A stretch of DNA of 64,000 nucleotides, from the NCBI GenBank assembly GCA_019279435.1, contig JAAALK010000086.1, positions 17,033,913-17,097,912 on the forward strand. The letters run 5' to 3'. A model generated the notes under the pieces. The model saw only the letters and a program-made list of their open reading frames with translations, was not told where the DNA came from and did not search any database. Origin of the DNA: Zizania palustris. Lineage: Eukaryota > Streptophyta > Magnoliopsida > Poales > Poaceae. A program made the translations under genes and the position numbers. Below are positions 10,795-22,758 of this stretch, one piece after another; the stretch's first letter is position 1; each line of letters opens with the position of its first letter.

Positions 10795-13700
10795 TGTTGA
10801 AAATTGGTCATGAGGTGATCCAATTATTTAATTTCAAAGTATATGTACATGATTAATATTATATTGTTTATTTAGTGGGACAGATACTTATAAGGTGGAG
10901 TTATCTCTATTTATTAAATAGAGAAAATTCATGAGAACTTGACTAAATCCACACACACGCGCGTGCATTCGCGTATTTTTCAGGTGAGATACGTGTGACT
11001 TGTGACGAGTGAAAGCGTGTGTGGTAGCAGAATAACGACCTAGTGTCAAAATTTTTATCTGTATCTAAATGCACTATTTTAATGTAATTAAAACTAAAAT
11101 TTCAATAGCCATCAAACACCAGAATAAATATTTCAGTTACCAGTCGTTTTGAATACGATATTTAAAACTTTTGTTACTGGTATTTGTGGCCAAATTCATG
11201 TGATATGAATTTGGCAGTTATTAGTAATAATTTCATAATTTTATTCTCACATGGTTATGGTTGTCTATAAAAGATTGGAGGCGTCCAATCTAAAAATTGC
11301 TTTTTGATCCTCATTCTCTTTTTCTCCTTCTCTGCTCCAGTGCTTTGAGTTGTTGCATTGCCTATACTTCATCAATTTTCTTTCTGACGTGCACCAGAAT
11401 GAAAGAAGAGCGAGATCTCCAAACCATTGCCTCAGAGAACTCCTGCATGGGGTGTCGATTAGGTTTCTTGGCAGCACTTCTACCCGACCGCTCGTGTGAA
11501 CCTCGACATCGACTACTGTAACACCCTAAATTTTCTAAATTAAATAAATTGGAGAAATAAAAATATTAAATAAATAAATTAAGTTTGAATAATAAAATGG
11601 TTGAAATAATTAGAAATCTTAAGAATTAAAATAAAGTAAACAATTTTTTTTGGAGAAAGTCATTTAATTAAGTTGGAACCAAAAAGAGGCAGCTAAATAA
11701 AAACCTTGAGAAAATTTATTTTTCCATAAAAGAATTATTTTTATTTATTTTTGAGTAAGCTTAAAATATCAAAATAAATGCAAATCTTGAGAAATAATTC
11801 AAATCTTAAGTTGAGAAAAATATGTTAGGTTCCTAAGACCAAGATATATTTTTTAGTTTTTTTACAATTTTTTAGAACTTTTGCGGATGGCTGATAGTTT
11901 ATAAAATATTTTCTACAATTATTTTTATTAAGAAATAAATTTAAATCAACTTGGACCAGGCTGGCCCAGCCTATTAGCCCCTGCACCCCTCACTGACACA
12001 CGACCCCGTTTGTCAGCCTCCTGCGCCCAACTCTAGCGCGTGCCCACACCCTCCCTCTCTCTTCCCTCACTAACGCCGGGCCCTACCTGTCGGCGTCGCC
12101 CATTCGCATCTGTCTTCACCCGCGCCCGCTGATAGGCCACCCCCACCTGTTAGCTTCGTCTTCCCCACCGCGCCACCGCTCCTAAATCCCGCCGGCTGAA
12201 AACCCTAGGTTCCAATCCCGTCGTCACCGGCCTCTTTCCTTTCAATTGACGCCAAATAATTACTCCTCATGATCCGGTGACCATTTCCCCTATGATTCCG
12301 ACACGTTTGAATCGCTCAATCGCCGGGGCCGTGCATGGAAGAACCTCACCGGAATATGGGAACCCTCCTCCTCGGCTTTCCATCTATACAAACTTCCATC
12401 CTTTTGCCTAGCGTCCCTGTTTAAGCTCTTGACCTCTACCGTGTCCAGGCCACACCTAATTGCAAAGCCCTCACATCTCTGAGCTCTCTGTGTCACTGTT
12501 TTGCGCCAATGCTCGATCTTGTCTCCGGTCGCCGCTCGCCGTCGCTAGAAACCGTCGTCTTCCTCGCCGTCGATCTCGCTCTGTTCCCCAGAGCATCCCC
12601 AATCTCAGCCACGTCTCCGATCGTACCGAGGACCACCGGAATGCCCTCCTTGCCGACGACCCAAAGATCTTCACCTCCTCCGCTCGTTGTCGGCCACACT
12701 CCGACGAACCCGAGCCTCAATATCAGTACCATCTTGACCGTCGTCCTGTTCTCATTCCTTTTCCATGTTTAGATTATATCACCGGTTATCATCGTCGCCG
12801 CTGTGCTCCCCGCCATTCACTACTATCACCGGGGAAGACAACCAGCGACTGCTTTTACCCATGTCGTGCTAGATTTAATCTGGACCACCGAATCTACAGC
12901 GTGCTGTCTAGATTAGATCTACGGATGGAGCGCTTGGATGGCTTTGACCCTGGGTTGACTGGTATCTAGGGATCTCAGTCGTCCATTGTCACTTAAAGAC
13001 CCCGCGTTGTATGCAGCCATCCGATCGTCATTTGACGATTCTGATAGATCCGGTGCACCGCACAGTACCCGGGTTCATGGTGGACCTATCTCACCGTGGA
13101 CCATGGGTTGTTTTAATTTTAAAATAAATTCCAGAATTTGGTTTAAACTTTAAAAATTCATAACTTCTTCAATTTAACTCCAAATTTTACCATTCAAATT
13201 TCAGAAAATTTGTCTTTTTATTCTCTACATGTTTAGCTAATAAAATTTATATATTTATACTGTGCTTTTTATTTATTTTAATTGTTTATTGTTCTCATTT
13301 TGCGTGTCGGGAAGATTACGACACTGTCGAGGAGCCTGAATATTTTCCCGAGGTCCCCCTACACCATTCACAGAACAAGGAAAGTCACCACCCCATTTTT
13401 GAGCATATTGAACCTAGTTTTATTTAAATATCGCTAAAATCCATAGGTTATAAATGCATTAGTAAAATTAAATGCCTTACATTATAATTATTAGATCCTC
13501 GACTTTATTGTGCAAACCCAAGACATGATATTGAGCCTAAACTCCTTGTCACCATTATATTTAGAATTATTAGATAGTGTCCAATATATTAACACAAGGC
13601 TAAAAATGAGTCGTAGATACTTGGATTCTACTATATGATCCCCCGTTATTCCTCTCATCTCTGGTATTCTGTTGGTCTTGGATTTTTGTTTAAGTATGTT

Positions 13701-14806
13701 AGCATGGTGGGTTCCGGGTGCAAGTGAGGGAATTGGTTAGTCACACCCGGGGCACTATAAGGACCGGTCTGCAGGATTCGTTGCAAAGCACTTTCGTACT
13801 AACCATAAGTCTAGTGGGTAAGTCCTAACTGGAGGTATGGGACGTTCCAACTTGAGGCACCATGTGGAGGGGGCAAGTAGCACATGTGGATGACTTGTAC
13901 CGATGAGGCACAAAAGGAGGCGCGACGTTGGGCGAAACCTAGAGTGGGTGTTATTGAGTTTGAGCATTTCATGCTGAAGGTTTTGGCATGAGTTCCTATG
14001 ACTTGGGTCATCTAAATACACTACGGTGTGCGGGGATGAGTGCCTTGTGGGTACAGTGGTACACATCTGATCAGAGTTTAAATCATTTCGAAAAGTCGAT
14101 CCCACGATCAAGGGCGGATGGCGTGACATCTCACAGTTAGTTTACATTTATGAGTGTTGCATAATGATATGACATGTAAGGACTATTGAGCGAGGAGGGC
14201 TGACTGTACTCCTGAAGTTAGAAGATAATGCATTACTCATGATTTAATTTCTGTACAAAGAACTTGATCACATTAAATACTTAACAGTAAAAATATATTT
14301 TTCCGCACTTTGAGCTCTTACCTTCCTTTGTTATCATTCTGCGCTATTATTGCATTCTCGGTGGCTTGTTGAGTATTTTTGTACTCATCCCCGTTGATTA
14401 AAACTTTTAGACGATGAGTTCTATGAAAACGGAGAGTAAAGGATGTGAGTCCTAGAGCAATATGTTCATCGCCAAGACGTTTTCTTTTTATTACTATTTC
14501 AGTGTAATAAAATAGCCTACGAGCTATATTTTGTTTGTTATAAGACGTGGTCATGTGATGAACATTTTGTATTTATTGTTTTTATTTGGAAATTCAATAA
14601 AATCTGGAATTGTTAAATTCCGGGCGTTAGGACTACTTTCTATATGTGTTGTCTGTTGCTATTTTTATTGATCAAATAAGTTTTTTTATATGTGTGTCCT
14701 TAAGTACTTGAAATATTTGTTAGGATTTCTTTATGCATTTTTGTTCATCTATGAGTTTTTCCTCCTAATAAAACTTGGAATTAAAATATTACACATATTT
14801 CTAACA
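10795..14806. repeat. possible older LTR split by a nested solo LTR
   Basis: TGTTGAAAATTGG at 10795 looks like an LTR start and TTTCTAACA ending at 14806 like an LTR end. A TATA-like TCTATAAAAG lies at 11263-11272. Removing the nested 11517-14631 insertion and one duplication leaves ~0.89 kb. Flanks (GATGAAAC and TGAAC) are similar but not a clean duplication, so this is tentative. Confidence 0.35.
11517..14631 (+). mobile_element. solo LTR of a large Gypsy-type element (about 3.1 kb)
   Basis: It begins TGTAACACCCTAAATTT and ends AAATTCCGGGCGTTAGG, an inverted pair typical of large grass Gypsy LTRs (TGTAACACCC...GGGCGTTACA). ACTAC (with a preceding G, so GACTAC) stands outside both ends, at 11512-11516 and 14632-14636. 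The final CA appears changed to GG. No gag or pol lies inside; open frames at 12.3-13.0 kb are GC-rich LTR sequence without domains. One LTR with target duplication indicates recombination between two LTRs of a former full element. Confidence 0.8.
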
Positions 14807-15046
14807 TGAACTCATGTCCATATTTTTATCCCTATATAAGGGTTTAACAATCGACATAACTCCTACCGATGAGAATATAGCTTTATAATTTGCTGAAGGT
14901 AATCTAGAAACGTTCCTAAATTACAACCATTTAGGTTTAGACATGTAACATGTTTACCAAGAAATAGAGTTAAAAGACTAAAATGTCACTCAACCATTTG
15001 TCCCAAGACACTGCCATGCGCCCACCGGTACCGCCTCCCCAAACCT
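14807..15046. other. intergenic, nothing recognised
   Basis: AT-rich single-copy sequence. A TATA-like CCTATATAAGGG at 14831-14842 has no gene downstream. Confidence 0.35.
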
Positions 15047-15861
15047 AGGGATGGTAATTTTACCTGCGGTGCGGGTACACGACCCGATGGGTACGGGTTT
15101 GGGTTCAATTTTGTATCCACGATTTTGCGGGTTCAGGTATCCGTTTAATTTTAGATTGGGTTCAAGTTTAGATTTAAACCCACGGGTTTCGTGGGTTTAC
15201 CCGATTATTTAAAATTATATAGAGTTCGTCCCCTTTCCTATTCATTTCCCATGATAATGTTATGTTGATATATGTTAAGTGATTTCATCATTTCAAATTA
15301 TGTGTTGGTAATGTAATAATCTCCTATTTGTTGTGAATTTTTAATTATATTTATATTGTAATATAATTCATGTAGAGTATAAATACTCATGGTACTCGAC
15401 CCGATAGGCACGGGTTTGGGTTCAGTTTTGTACCCGCGGGTTCACGGGTTCGGTTACCCGTTTAATTTCGGATCGGCTTTGGGTTCAGATTTAAACCCGC
15501 GGGTTTCACGGTTTTACCCGATTACTTAAAATTATATAGAGTTTGTCCCATTTTCTATTCATTTCCCGTAATAATATTATGTTGATATATGTTAAGTGAT
15601 TTTATCATTTCAAATTATGTGTTGGTAATATAATAATCTCCTATTTGTTATGAATTTTTAATTATATTTATGTTGTAATATAATTCATATAGAGTATAAA
15701 CCGAACCCGCGGATTACCCATCAGGTTTCTGATATCCGACGGGTTTAGATTTAATTTTGAACCCACGAATTTCGTGAATTCGAATTTACATAGGTTTTAT
15801 GGGTTTGCTTTGCAGGTGGATTTTCATCAAACCCATGGATTTTAAACCTGTTGCCATCCGT
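15047..15861. repeat. hAT-like non-autonomous element with internal 317-bp tandem duplication
   Basis: Left end AGGGATGGTAATTTTACC pairs with the reverse complement of the right end (ACGGATGGCAACAGG). Both are close to the ends of 20691-21232. Two tandem copies of ~317 bp (from 15081 and 15398) each hold GGGTACGGGTTTGGG-like motifs and the same AT-rich core (TATGTTGATATATGTTAAGTGA). No clear target duplication. Confidence 0.65.
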
Positions 15862-17364
15862 AACCACACCGGTTGCCCGCCTCTCCCCGTGTGTTGGTCG
15901 CCCGCCACCACCGAATATCTGCCTCGTCAGATCCTGTTCGATGCCACATGGCACCACCGCTTGGCGCTCGATACTTGCCAACTGCCGCCTAGCGCCGGTC
16001 GTCGCCGGCCGTTGTACGGTGATCGGGATAAGGAGCATATCGGGAGGTTTTGTTCTGTGCGTGCATTTTTTAATGGAAAATTAATTTTAGGATTGGTAGA
16101 TAAGGGTAAAATGAGAAGATTTAAAAGAGAAAAGTCGTTATATTTTAGATAAAATTTGAATGAGACGAGAGGAATAGATATTTTTTATAAAAAAAACTTT
16201 GCCGAAAGGCCATGCGCTCCCACCGTCAATGGTTTAGTGCGTACCACGGATACCAGTAGCGAGCACGGACTTCAGCGACTAGGCGTGGGAGACGTTTTTT
16301 ACTATACTTTTTTTTACTGGTGGCTAATTAACGCGATGCGGCAACTTTGTCTCTGATGTTTGTCACGGCTGCGCCGCGCGTTTGCATCCAGAGTGAATGT
16401 TGCGGATGCGGTCCTGGCCTCCTGTGCTACAGTGTGCAGTCTGCAGACGGAGTAGACCCAGCAGAGACAAAGCGTGGTGGAGGTTGGTAGCGTGACTACA
16501 AGAGTACCAGCACACTCCACTCCACCAGTGCCTCCTCTTTCTCCCATCGTAATTCCACGACTTTTTAGCTTAAGATAATACGCCTACACACACGGACATG
16601 CATTATTCCCGCGGTCCATGCGACACAGACGGACAGAGCGGGCACCGCGTACGCAGCTGATAAAGCAGGCGCGCGGTACGCGCATCATCATATCATTCCA
16701 TTGCAGATTTGCAGCACGATGAATGGATCGAAGGCTAAAAATCCATTTCTTTTTCGCATCTTTTGTATGTTTCATCGTTTATCCCCGGGGAAGATCGCGG
16801 CCTCTCGTGCTTATCAGTTTCTCGCGATCGATCTCAGTTGACCAACTTGTTCATTGGCATAATGGCGCGTCGTCTTCAAGTCCGTATCGTATCTTCGTCG
16901 TCTTGGGGAACAACCTTTCGCTGCGTCGCACCATGTGCATATGTACGTCATGGATCCTTTGCCGTATTTCCGACTCAGAAAACACGCACGCGACATAGCA
17001 AGTGGAGACGAGGAAAACGGGGAACACGCAATGCAAGCAAACGACGACAAACCATTGCATTGATTCAACAAGCCTGGATGGCTGGATGGATTAATTTCAC
17101 TAGAGAATTAAGGGGCTTCACCTCGACGAACACACTACTTTTTTTTACACGTACAGGAAAGAGACGAGTGTATCACTAACCAGAGCGTACGTGCCAACAC
17201 CCTCCTCTTCAAACCAAGACAAGTTAAACCCAACTAGTAACAAGCTACGGCCTACGGCTACCGACGGAAAGGAGCAAGCTAATTAAGGCGGATCTAGGAG
17301 GATCGATCACAGCACAAAAGTACAAAACATGGCATCACTGGCACGCTTGCTTGGGTTTGGTGGA
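15862..17364. other. intergenic, no gene seen; possible 3' region of the GASA gene
   Basis: Several overlapping frames on both strands, none with a known domain or splice support. The last ~100 bases are probably the 3' UTR of the minus-strand GASA gene. Confidence 0.4.
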
Positions 17365-17885
17365 TCACGGGCACTTGGTCCTGTTGCCGTGCGTGGTCCA
17401 GTCCGTGTAGCACTTGCCGCAGGTCTCCTCGTTGCCGGCGGTGCCCGCCGGCACGCAGCGGCAGACGCTACAGCACTTGAGGCAGGCGCGGCTGCACACG
17501 TTCTTGCGCGAGTGCTCGCTGCACCGCGCGTCGCACGCGACCGAGCAGTCTGCACGCCCGACCACAACGCACGCGAAAGATTATCATCAAAAGATCACCA
17601 CTGCGGCGGCGGCGGCGGCAGCTTGAGGGCGGAATGCGCATCAGATTCAGGCATATGCACAGTACCTTTGGTGGTGTCCACGATCTTGTGGGGAGGAGGC
17701 CCAGTGGGAGGAGCCGGATGGTCGTCTGCAGCCTACCACCATTTAATTCGAGCCAGTGATTAGTGCAAGAAGTGGGAGTACATGTATGGCTGTATGCATG
17801 AGACTGCAAGCTTACATACCTTGATGGTGCTGAGCAGGAGGAGACACGCCAGAAGGGCGACGGCTGCGAGCTTGCCGAGAGCCAT
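17365..17885 (-). CDS. GASA/Snakin family cysteine-rich secreted peptide
   Basis: Predicted 105-residue gibberellin-regulated (GASA/Snakin) peptide from three exons on the minus strand: 17820-17885, 17666-17732 and 17365-17549. Donors GTATGT and GTACTG and acceptors GTAG and GCAG join with consistent phase (0, then 1). Exon 1 is almost entirely a signal peptide (MALGKLAAVALLACLLLLST). Exon 2 encodes a Pro-rich spacer. Exon 3 encodes the C-terminal domain with twelve cysteines, including CSRACLKCCSVCRC, VPAGTAGNEETC and the terminal TKCP. Family members are secreted, disulphide-bonded, often hormone- or redox-responsive, and some are antimicrobial. Which role applies here cannot be read from sequence. 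A TATA-like box lies ~110 bp upstream. Confidence 0.93.
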
Positions 17886-17994
17886 GGCGCTGGCCGGCCG
17901 GCGGCTGGAGCACTGGACTGAATGCGACTGAGCTAGAGCTTTCTTGAGGCTAATGGAGAGAGGGGCGTGGCCTTGATGGGTAGTGGACCAGTGG

Positions 17995-18001
17995 TTAAAT
18001 A
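17995..18001 (-). promoter_or_regulatory. TATA-like box of the GASA gene
   Basis: Minus-strand TATTTAA, about 110 bp upstream of the ATG at 17885, followed by a GA/CT-rich leader. Position fits a core promoter. Confidence 0.55.
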
Positions 18002-18109
18002 GAGGGAGAGAGAGCTAGCAGAGCAGGTGAGTGAAGGCAGCTGGCTGCAGGCTTTGGTGGCCGGCAGTGGAGTGCGGAATGCCGCTGCGACGGGCGTGTT
18101 AAAAAAAAT

Positions 18110-18450
18110 AAGGTGTAAGGTGTGAGGGTTTTATGGTATTAATTACAATGATACATTAATTTTTTTTGGGTTATGACATTCAATTAATGAGGAAGAGAAG
18201 GAAGTATTGTCATCACCATGACATAGTGCTAATTCGTTTCTAAGACGGATGAAACGAAATGAAACAACCACTGAGAGTCAAATCGTTTCATCAGAGAGGG
18301 TATTTCATGAGAACTAGTTGCATTTAATTACACTGATTAGCCTAAGAAATAGTGAAATGAAACTCTCCACTGAGAGAAAGTATTTCATTCAGTTGCAAAA
18401 TTAATATGGACTTTTAGAAAAAGTGTTATGAAATCAACAACTGTGAATAG
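18110..18450. repeat. dispersed non-coding repeat, copy A (about 330 bp)
   Basis: Shares GGTTTTATGGT(A/G)TTAATTAC, TGACAT(A/G)(G/A)TGCTAA, AAATCGTTTCATC and GTGTTATGAAATC, in the same order, with 34455-34768. No coding frame; probably a MITE-like family upstream of the GASA gene. Confidence 0.65.
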
Positions 18451-18579
18451 AGTCAGGATGATGGCGAGTGAATGTGGCCGTGGTCAAGGCGTCAAGCTGG
18501 GCGCTAGCTAGGTTGGCCTACTCCGCGCGCCTCATGTCTAGGGGCGTTTGGTCCGTGTGGTTCGACTTATTAGAGAGTA

Positions 18580-18817
18580 CTCCCTTCGGTATATAAATAT
18601 TAGTCGTTTAGACAAAATTATATATATCAAGGTGATATTAAATAAAGTTACAAGAGTTGCCCAATTGGTTATGGAGCCTAGATTTTAGTGGTGTCACCCA
18701 AATTCAACTCCCGATGGCCACATCTCATTTGGTAGCAATGGTTCGATTGACGGGATACTAATATTTGTACACTCTCAATAAAAATCAAAACGACTATTAT
18801 TTGTACACCGGAGGGAA
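18580..18817. repeat. Stowaway-type MITE
   Basis: Starts CTCCCTTCGGTATATAAATA and ends in the reverse complement of TTCCCTCCGGTGTACAAATA. The dinucleotide TA stands at both borders. These are the ends and target of Stowaway (Tc1/Mariner) MITEs. The arms also share AGTCGTTT. Confidence 0.75.
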
Positions 18818-20264
18818 TAATAATTAAATATTAAGTTTGGCCGGACTCGTTAACTAGCTGTCAAAAGCCTTAAGCCCTCAATAATGTGAGCAGGCAGAGC
18901 AGCTTTGAGTAAAATGGCAGCCGTGCAACGCGTGCACCGGTGCAACGGGTGAGCGTACGTACGTGACAGCGCAGAGGTGTAAAGGGCGTGCAGGAGCAGG
19001 TGCTGAGGTGCCCTCCACCTCCACCGAAGGAGGGAGGGCATGCGCCGGCATGGCGGCATGCAATGCGCGAGCCGCGAGCGAGCTCTGGCCTCCGGGCCAC
19101 CGGCCATGGCCCATGGGTGGACAAGCTACATGCATGGCGTGCTTGGGGTTGGGGGAAAGCTGCAGCTAGCGTCTTGACTCCTGATCTCAGATCTCGAGAA
19201 GGTGAATGGATGCAAGAACCGAGTTGTGCGTAGACAAGCTAGCCTTTTTTTCCTGTGCGATTTCCTCTTCGTGAAAACTCTCCTTTTGTTGGGGAGTCAG
19301 TCCCCGGACTCGTCAACTAAGAAAAAAAAGGAGGGAGTGATCCGGCCTGCGTCAGCATGGAAATCCTTGCCCACGCACGAGAGTAGAATTCGCAACAAGT
19401 TTTGGGTACATCGCGAGTTTTCAGGGCGCCCGCGGCATGTCACGGACATGTCCATACATATATAGCCCGTTTATATACTTCACATAACTATAAAATATTA
19501 AATATAAAAGCTGGTCGTATAACATATAAGAGCAATAGCTAGCTGATGTGGAGCTGAGAAAAAAAATAAAAATAATAATTTATTTCACCACTAGTATTTA
19601 GTCCCACACGTAATACACTCAGTTTTTTGGAATACGTGAAATCTCCTATCTATTAGCTTGTCACTAGCTATTCTCTTTTTTCCCATATTTTCTATCTACG
19701 TAAGAAAAAAGAGTAAAGAGATAGCTCTAACATAACAGTTGTGACAGAGTGAAGCAGTTGTACTCTACGACCCCCACAAGACAGCTCAGGTTTCTCTTCA
19801 AGGGAGCAATAGACAGCTTGGCCCGTGGGCCTACCAGGGAAGGGGAATCTTTAGGTTCGTGCATGGCAGCATGGACCCGTGCCAGCCGCCTCAGGCGTTC
19901 CAGAGAAAAATGTAGATATGACACTCCGATTAATTGGATTTGTAAAATTACACTCTTTATATTTTACTCATAAAAATATCATCTATTTCACGAGTAATTT
20001 ATAATTTTACCTCTTCGATGGTTTTTTTCACTGGTTTTATTTTATTTAATCACAAAAAACATATAAAGTGACATTGATGCACCTCTTTACATTTGCATTC
20101 CACTCTAATTGATTTTGCTCTTACGTGTGTACAGATCTTCCAATCCCCTTATCCGGGTGCACAAAAACTTCAAACCAGGTTGCTCCTCGTGTCATGCATA
20201 TGCCACCATCCCTCTGTCACCGCCGCGGCCTCTTTCCTCCCCGGTTGCTGCTCACCATATGTAG
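18818..20264. other. intergenic, no gene; a MITE-like stretch at about 19530-19735
   Basis: GC-rich 18.9-19.2 kb is open in many frames but has no domain. AGAGCAATAGCT at 19531 and AGATAGCTCT near 19733 may be the ends of a decayed MITE. Nothing else recognised. Confidence 0.35.
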
Positions 20265-20605
20265 GAGGTGTATAGATGGGGCTAAAATTTTTTAGGCCAT
20301 ATCACATCAAATGTTTAAATACTATTTTAAAGTATTAAATGTAGACTATTTATAAAACACATTCATAATCAAAGGAATATTCACGAGACGAATCAAATGA
20401 GTCTAATTACACCATGATTTGACAATGTGATGCTACAGTAAACATTTGCTAATTATGGATTAATTAGACTTAAAAAATTCATCTCGTGATTTAGTCTCTG
20501 TTTCTGTAATTATTTTTATAATTAGTTAAAGTTTAGTCCTTCGAATTAATGTCGAAACATCCGATGTGACACGGGCTAAAATTTAGCCTCTGAATCCAAA
20601 CACCC
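20265..20605. repeat. common grass MITE ('ggggctaaa' type)
   Basis: Inverted ends: GGTGTATAGATGGGGCTAAA pairs with the reverse complement of the right end (GGGTGTTTGGATTCAGAGGC). The interior has the family-typical GAGACGAATC...GAGTCTAATTA. Non-coding. Confidence 0.7.
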
Positions 20606-20690
20606 TCATAGTCATATCGCCGCCTACTGCCCTCGTCGTTCTCCTGCCCCTGCCATTCTGCAAAGCTCAACACGTGCACTGCATCCCAAT

Positions 20691-21232
20691 TAGAGATGGC
20701 AACGAGTACACAGCCCGCTGGGTATTACTCGCCAACACCCATACCCGTTAGATAAAAATTCACCAGCTACAAAACCCGCACCCGCTCGCGGGTACAAAAA
20801 CTTACCCACACCCACACCCGCGTGGGTATTTGTACCCGACGGATAACCCACACCCGATTTCAGACCCGCCATTAATCATAAATATATTACTGAAAAATGA
20901 CATATGCATCTACAAGTAACAACAATTTACACCAACAAATATAGTCTAATAGATCATTGGAGTATATTACTTCCACACTAATATCAAGTCACCACCAGCA
21001 TATTACGAATGGACTGAATTTGTAGGGAAATGCACATGGGCCTTCGGGTGTATTTTACCCGCGGGTAAGCAGGTACGGGTACTATGCACCCACACCTGCA
21101 CCCGCTCTACCCGTTGGGTAGAGGTTTTTGCCCAATAAGGCACCCACGGGTGAAGATATTGTTCCACACCCGTCTTCTTATTGGATAAAACCCATCGGAT
21201 ACTCGGGTTTCGGGTACCCATTGCCATCTCTA
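20691..21232. repeat. hAT-like MITE with 8-bp target duplication
   Basis: TAGAGATGGCAACG at the left and CATTGCCATCTCTA at the right form inverted ends. ATCCCAAT is duplicated at 20683-20690 and 21233-21240; eight bases is the hAT hallmark. The interior is rich in ACCCG(C/T)(G)GGGTA motifs, as in 15047-15861. Confidence 0.85.
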
Positions 21233-21240
21233 ATCCCAAT

Positions 21241-22301
21241 GCCAAGATTACAAATGAGGATAAAGTGAAAGTAAGTTTGGGAGCATCACCGAGCCCCAAT
21301 CTCTCTAACCTACCTTGGCTTCACATACTATTCTTCTCGCCAAAATCCCAGCCACATCTTCTCCTCTATTCTCTACCATGGTGCGTGTGATTTCCATGCA
21401 CGCACAAAAACTAAATCATCCTCAAGTAAACCGATTAGAGTGGAATGCAGAGGTAAACAAGGGCAATAATGTCATTTTACATGATTTTTGTGATTAAATA
21501 AAATAAAACCAGTGAAAAACCCCTTAGAAGGGTAAAAAAATACCAATTACTCATGAAATTGACAACATTTTTCCAAGTACAATATAAAAAGTGATAATTT
21601 TACAAATCCAGCGAATAGAGTGGCATAGTTACAATTTTCTCATTGTTCCGGGTGGGATAGCTACGTTGCCTAAGCACGATTCGTCAGTCGTCTGCTTCTC
21701 AAGAGTCAAAAGGGTCAAGAGCAGCCGTGAGCAAGGCTCCTTCGATGCCCGCTCGTTAGGAGTAATGGGCCTCCGCATATGAACACCTTGCTGCCCATAA
21801 GGGTATAATTAAGGGTGCTGCAAACTAACTTCGTTTAATCACAGGATTCAAGAGGATTCTTTGGAAGAAGTGGAGCCTTCAACAATGTGCAAGCTTCCGA
21901 GCTAGTCCTATTGAAGGCAGAGGTCATGAAGTGACGTCAAAACACAGCCAACTAGGCGTACACCCTAGAAGTCCCTAAAGACCCCACAAGACCATTGACC
22001 ATCGTCACCATAAACGACCACGGTGAGCAAGAACCCCAGGAGCTGAGACAAACGCCTTGTCCGGCGAGAGGTCGCCACTGCACCTAGATTTGCAGATGGT
22101 TTGCTTTCACTCGAAATTTTGAGACGCCAACGGATAATTTAACTATTTGTCACTCTCTTCGTGTGTCAATTAATAGACCACATGTAAGTAACTCAGGTGA
22201 CCCCACATGTTAGTGATTCAGAGTGGCAATTTTGTTGTCACTCACATGTTAAGAGTGGCAAATAATTAAATCCCCGCTAAGTTGCCAAGTACTGTGGGGA
22301 C
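21241..22301. other. intergenic, nothing recognised
   Basis: No domain-bearing frame. The last few hundred bases precede the gag relic and may be 5' sequence of the same dead element. Confidence 0.35.
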
Positions 22302-22758
22302 TCAAACCTTGATGAGTTCATGCACTCTTATGCCCTCACTATCGAGGCTAGCGGAGGCGAGAGAGATTCTATGGAGAAGTGCTTCTCGCTAGCCCTCGAA
22401 GGCATAACCCTTCGATGATTTTGGTCCCTGGAGCCTGGCTCCATGAAATCATGAGAGCACTTGTGCAAGAAATTCATTAGCAATTTTCAAGAGACACATG
22501 TGGTGTCGTTGTCCGCTAGAAGACTATTCCATGTAAAGCAGCATCCCTAAGAGGCCTTTCGTGTGTATTTTTAGTGCTTCACTTATACGAAGTCGCAAAT
22601 TAAAGGGTTCTCCACATCGTCTATGGTGGACGCAACCCGCGAGGGCGTCATGCATACGAGCCTCCTTGACAAGCTTCATAGGAAGCCAATTTCTTCAGTG
22701 GTGCAGCTAATGACATTCTTCGAAGAGTTCACCCACTCGAAAGAAGGGAAGTTCTGAA
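22302..22758 (+). pseudogene. relic of a Ty3/Gypsy gag gene
   Basis: One continuous frame with several stops shows the retrotransposon gag (capsid) pattern. An N-terminal DEFMHSYALTIEASGG segment is followed by FSLALEGITLR, then FWSLEPGSMKS, CKKFISNFQETH, LFHVKQHP, and a late DATREGVMHTSLLDKL segment. At least four stops interrupt it (after ITLR, SMKS, KQHP and VYF). The family is clear, the protein is dead, and no long reading frame exists. No LTRs could be assigned. Confidence 0.75.

Noticed and set aside
12290..12969. Several overlapping GC-rich open frames
   Set aside because: They lie inside the solo LTR, conflict with each other and show no domain.
16156..17179. Open frames on both strands between 16 and 17.2 kb
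   Set aside because: No domain, no splice support and no codon pattern; short frames expected by chance.
17666..17732. Suspected frameshift in exon 2 of the GASA gene
   Set aside because: On recount the exon is 67 nt and joins in phase with both neighbours; no lesion.
18850..19233. Overlapping 60-85 residue frames on both strands
   Set aside because: GC-rich composition artefacts without domains.
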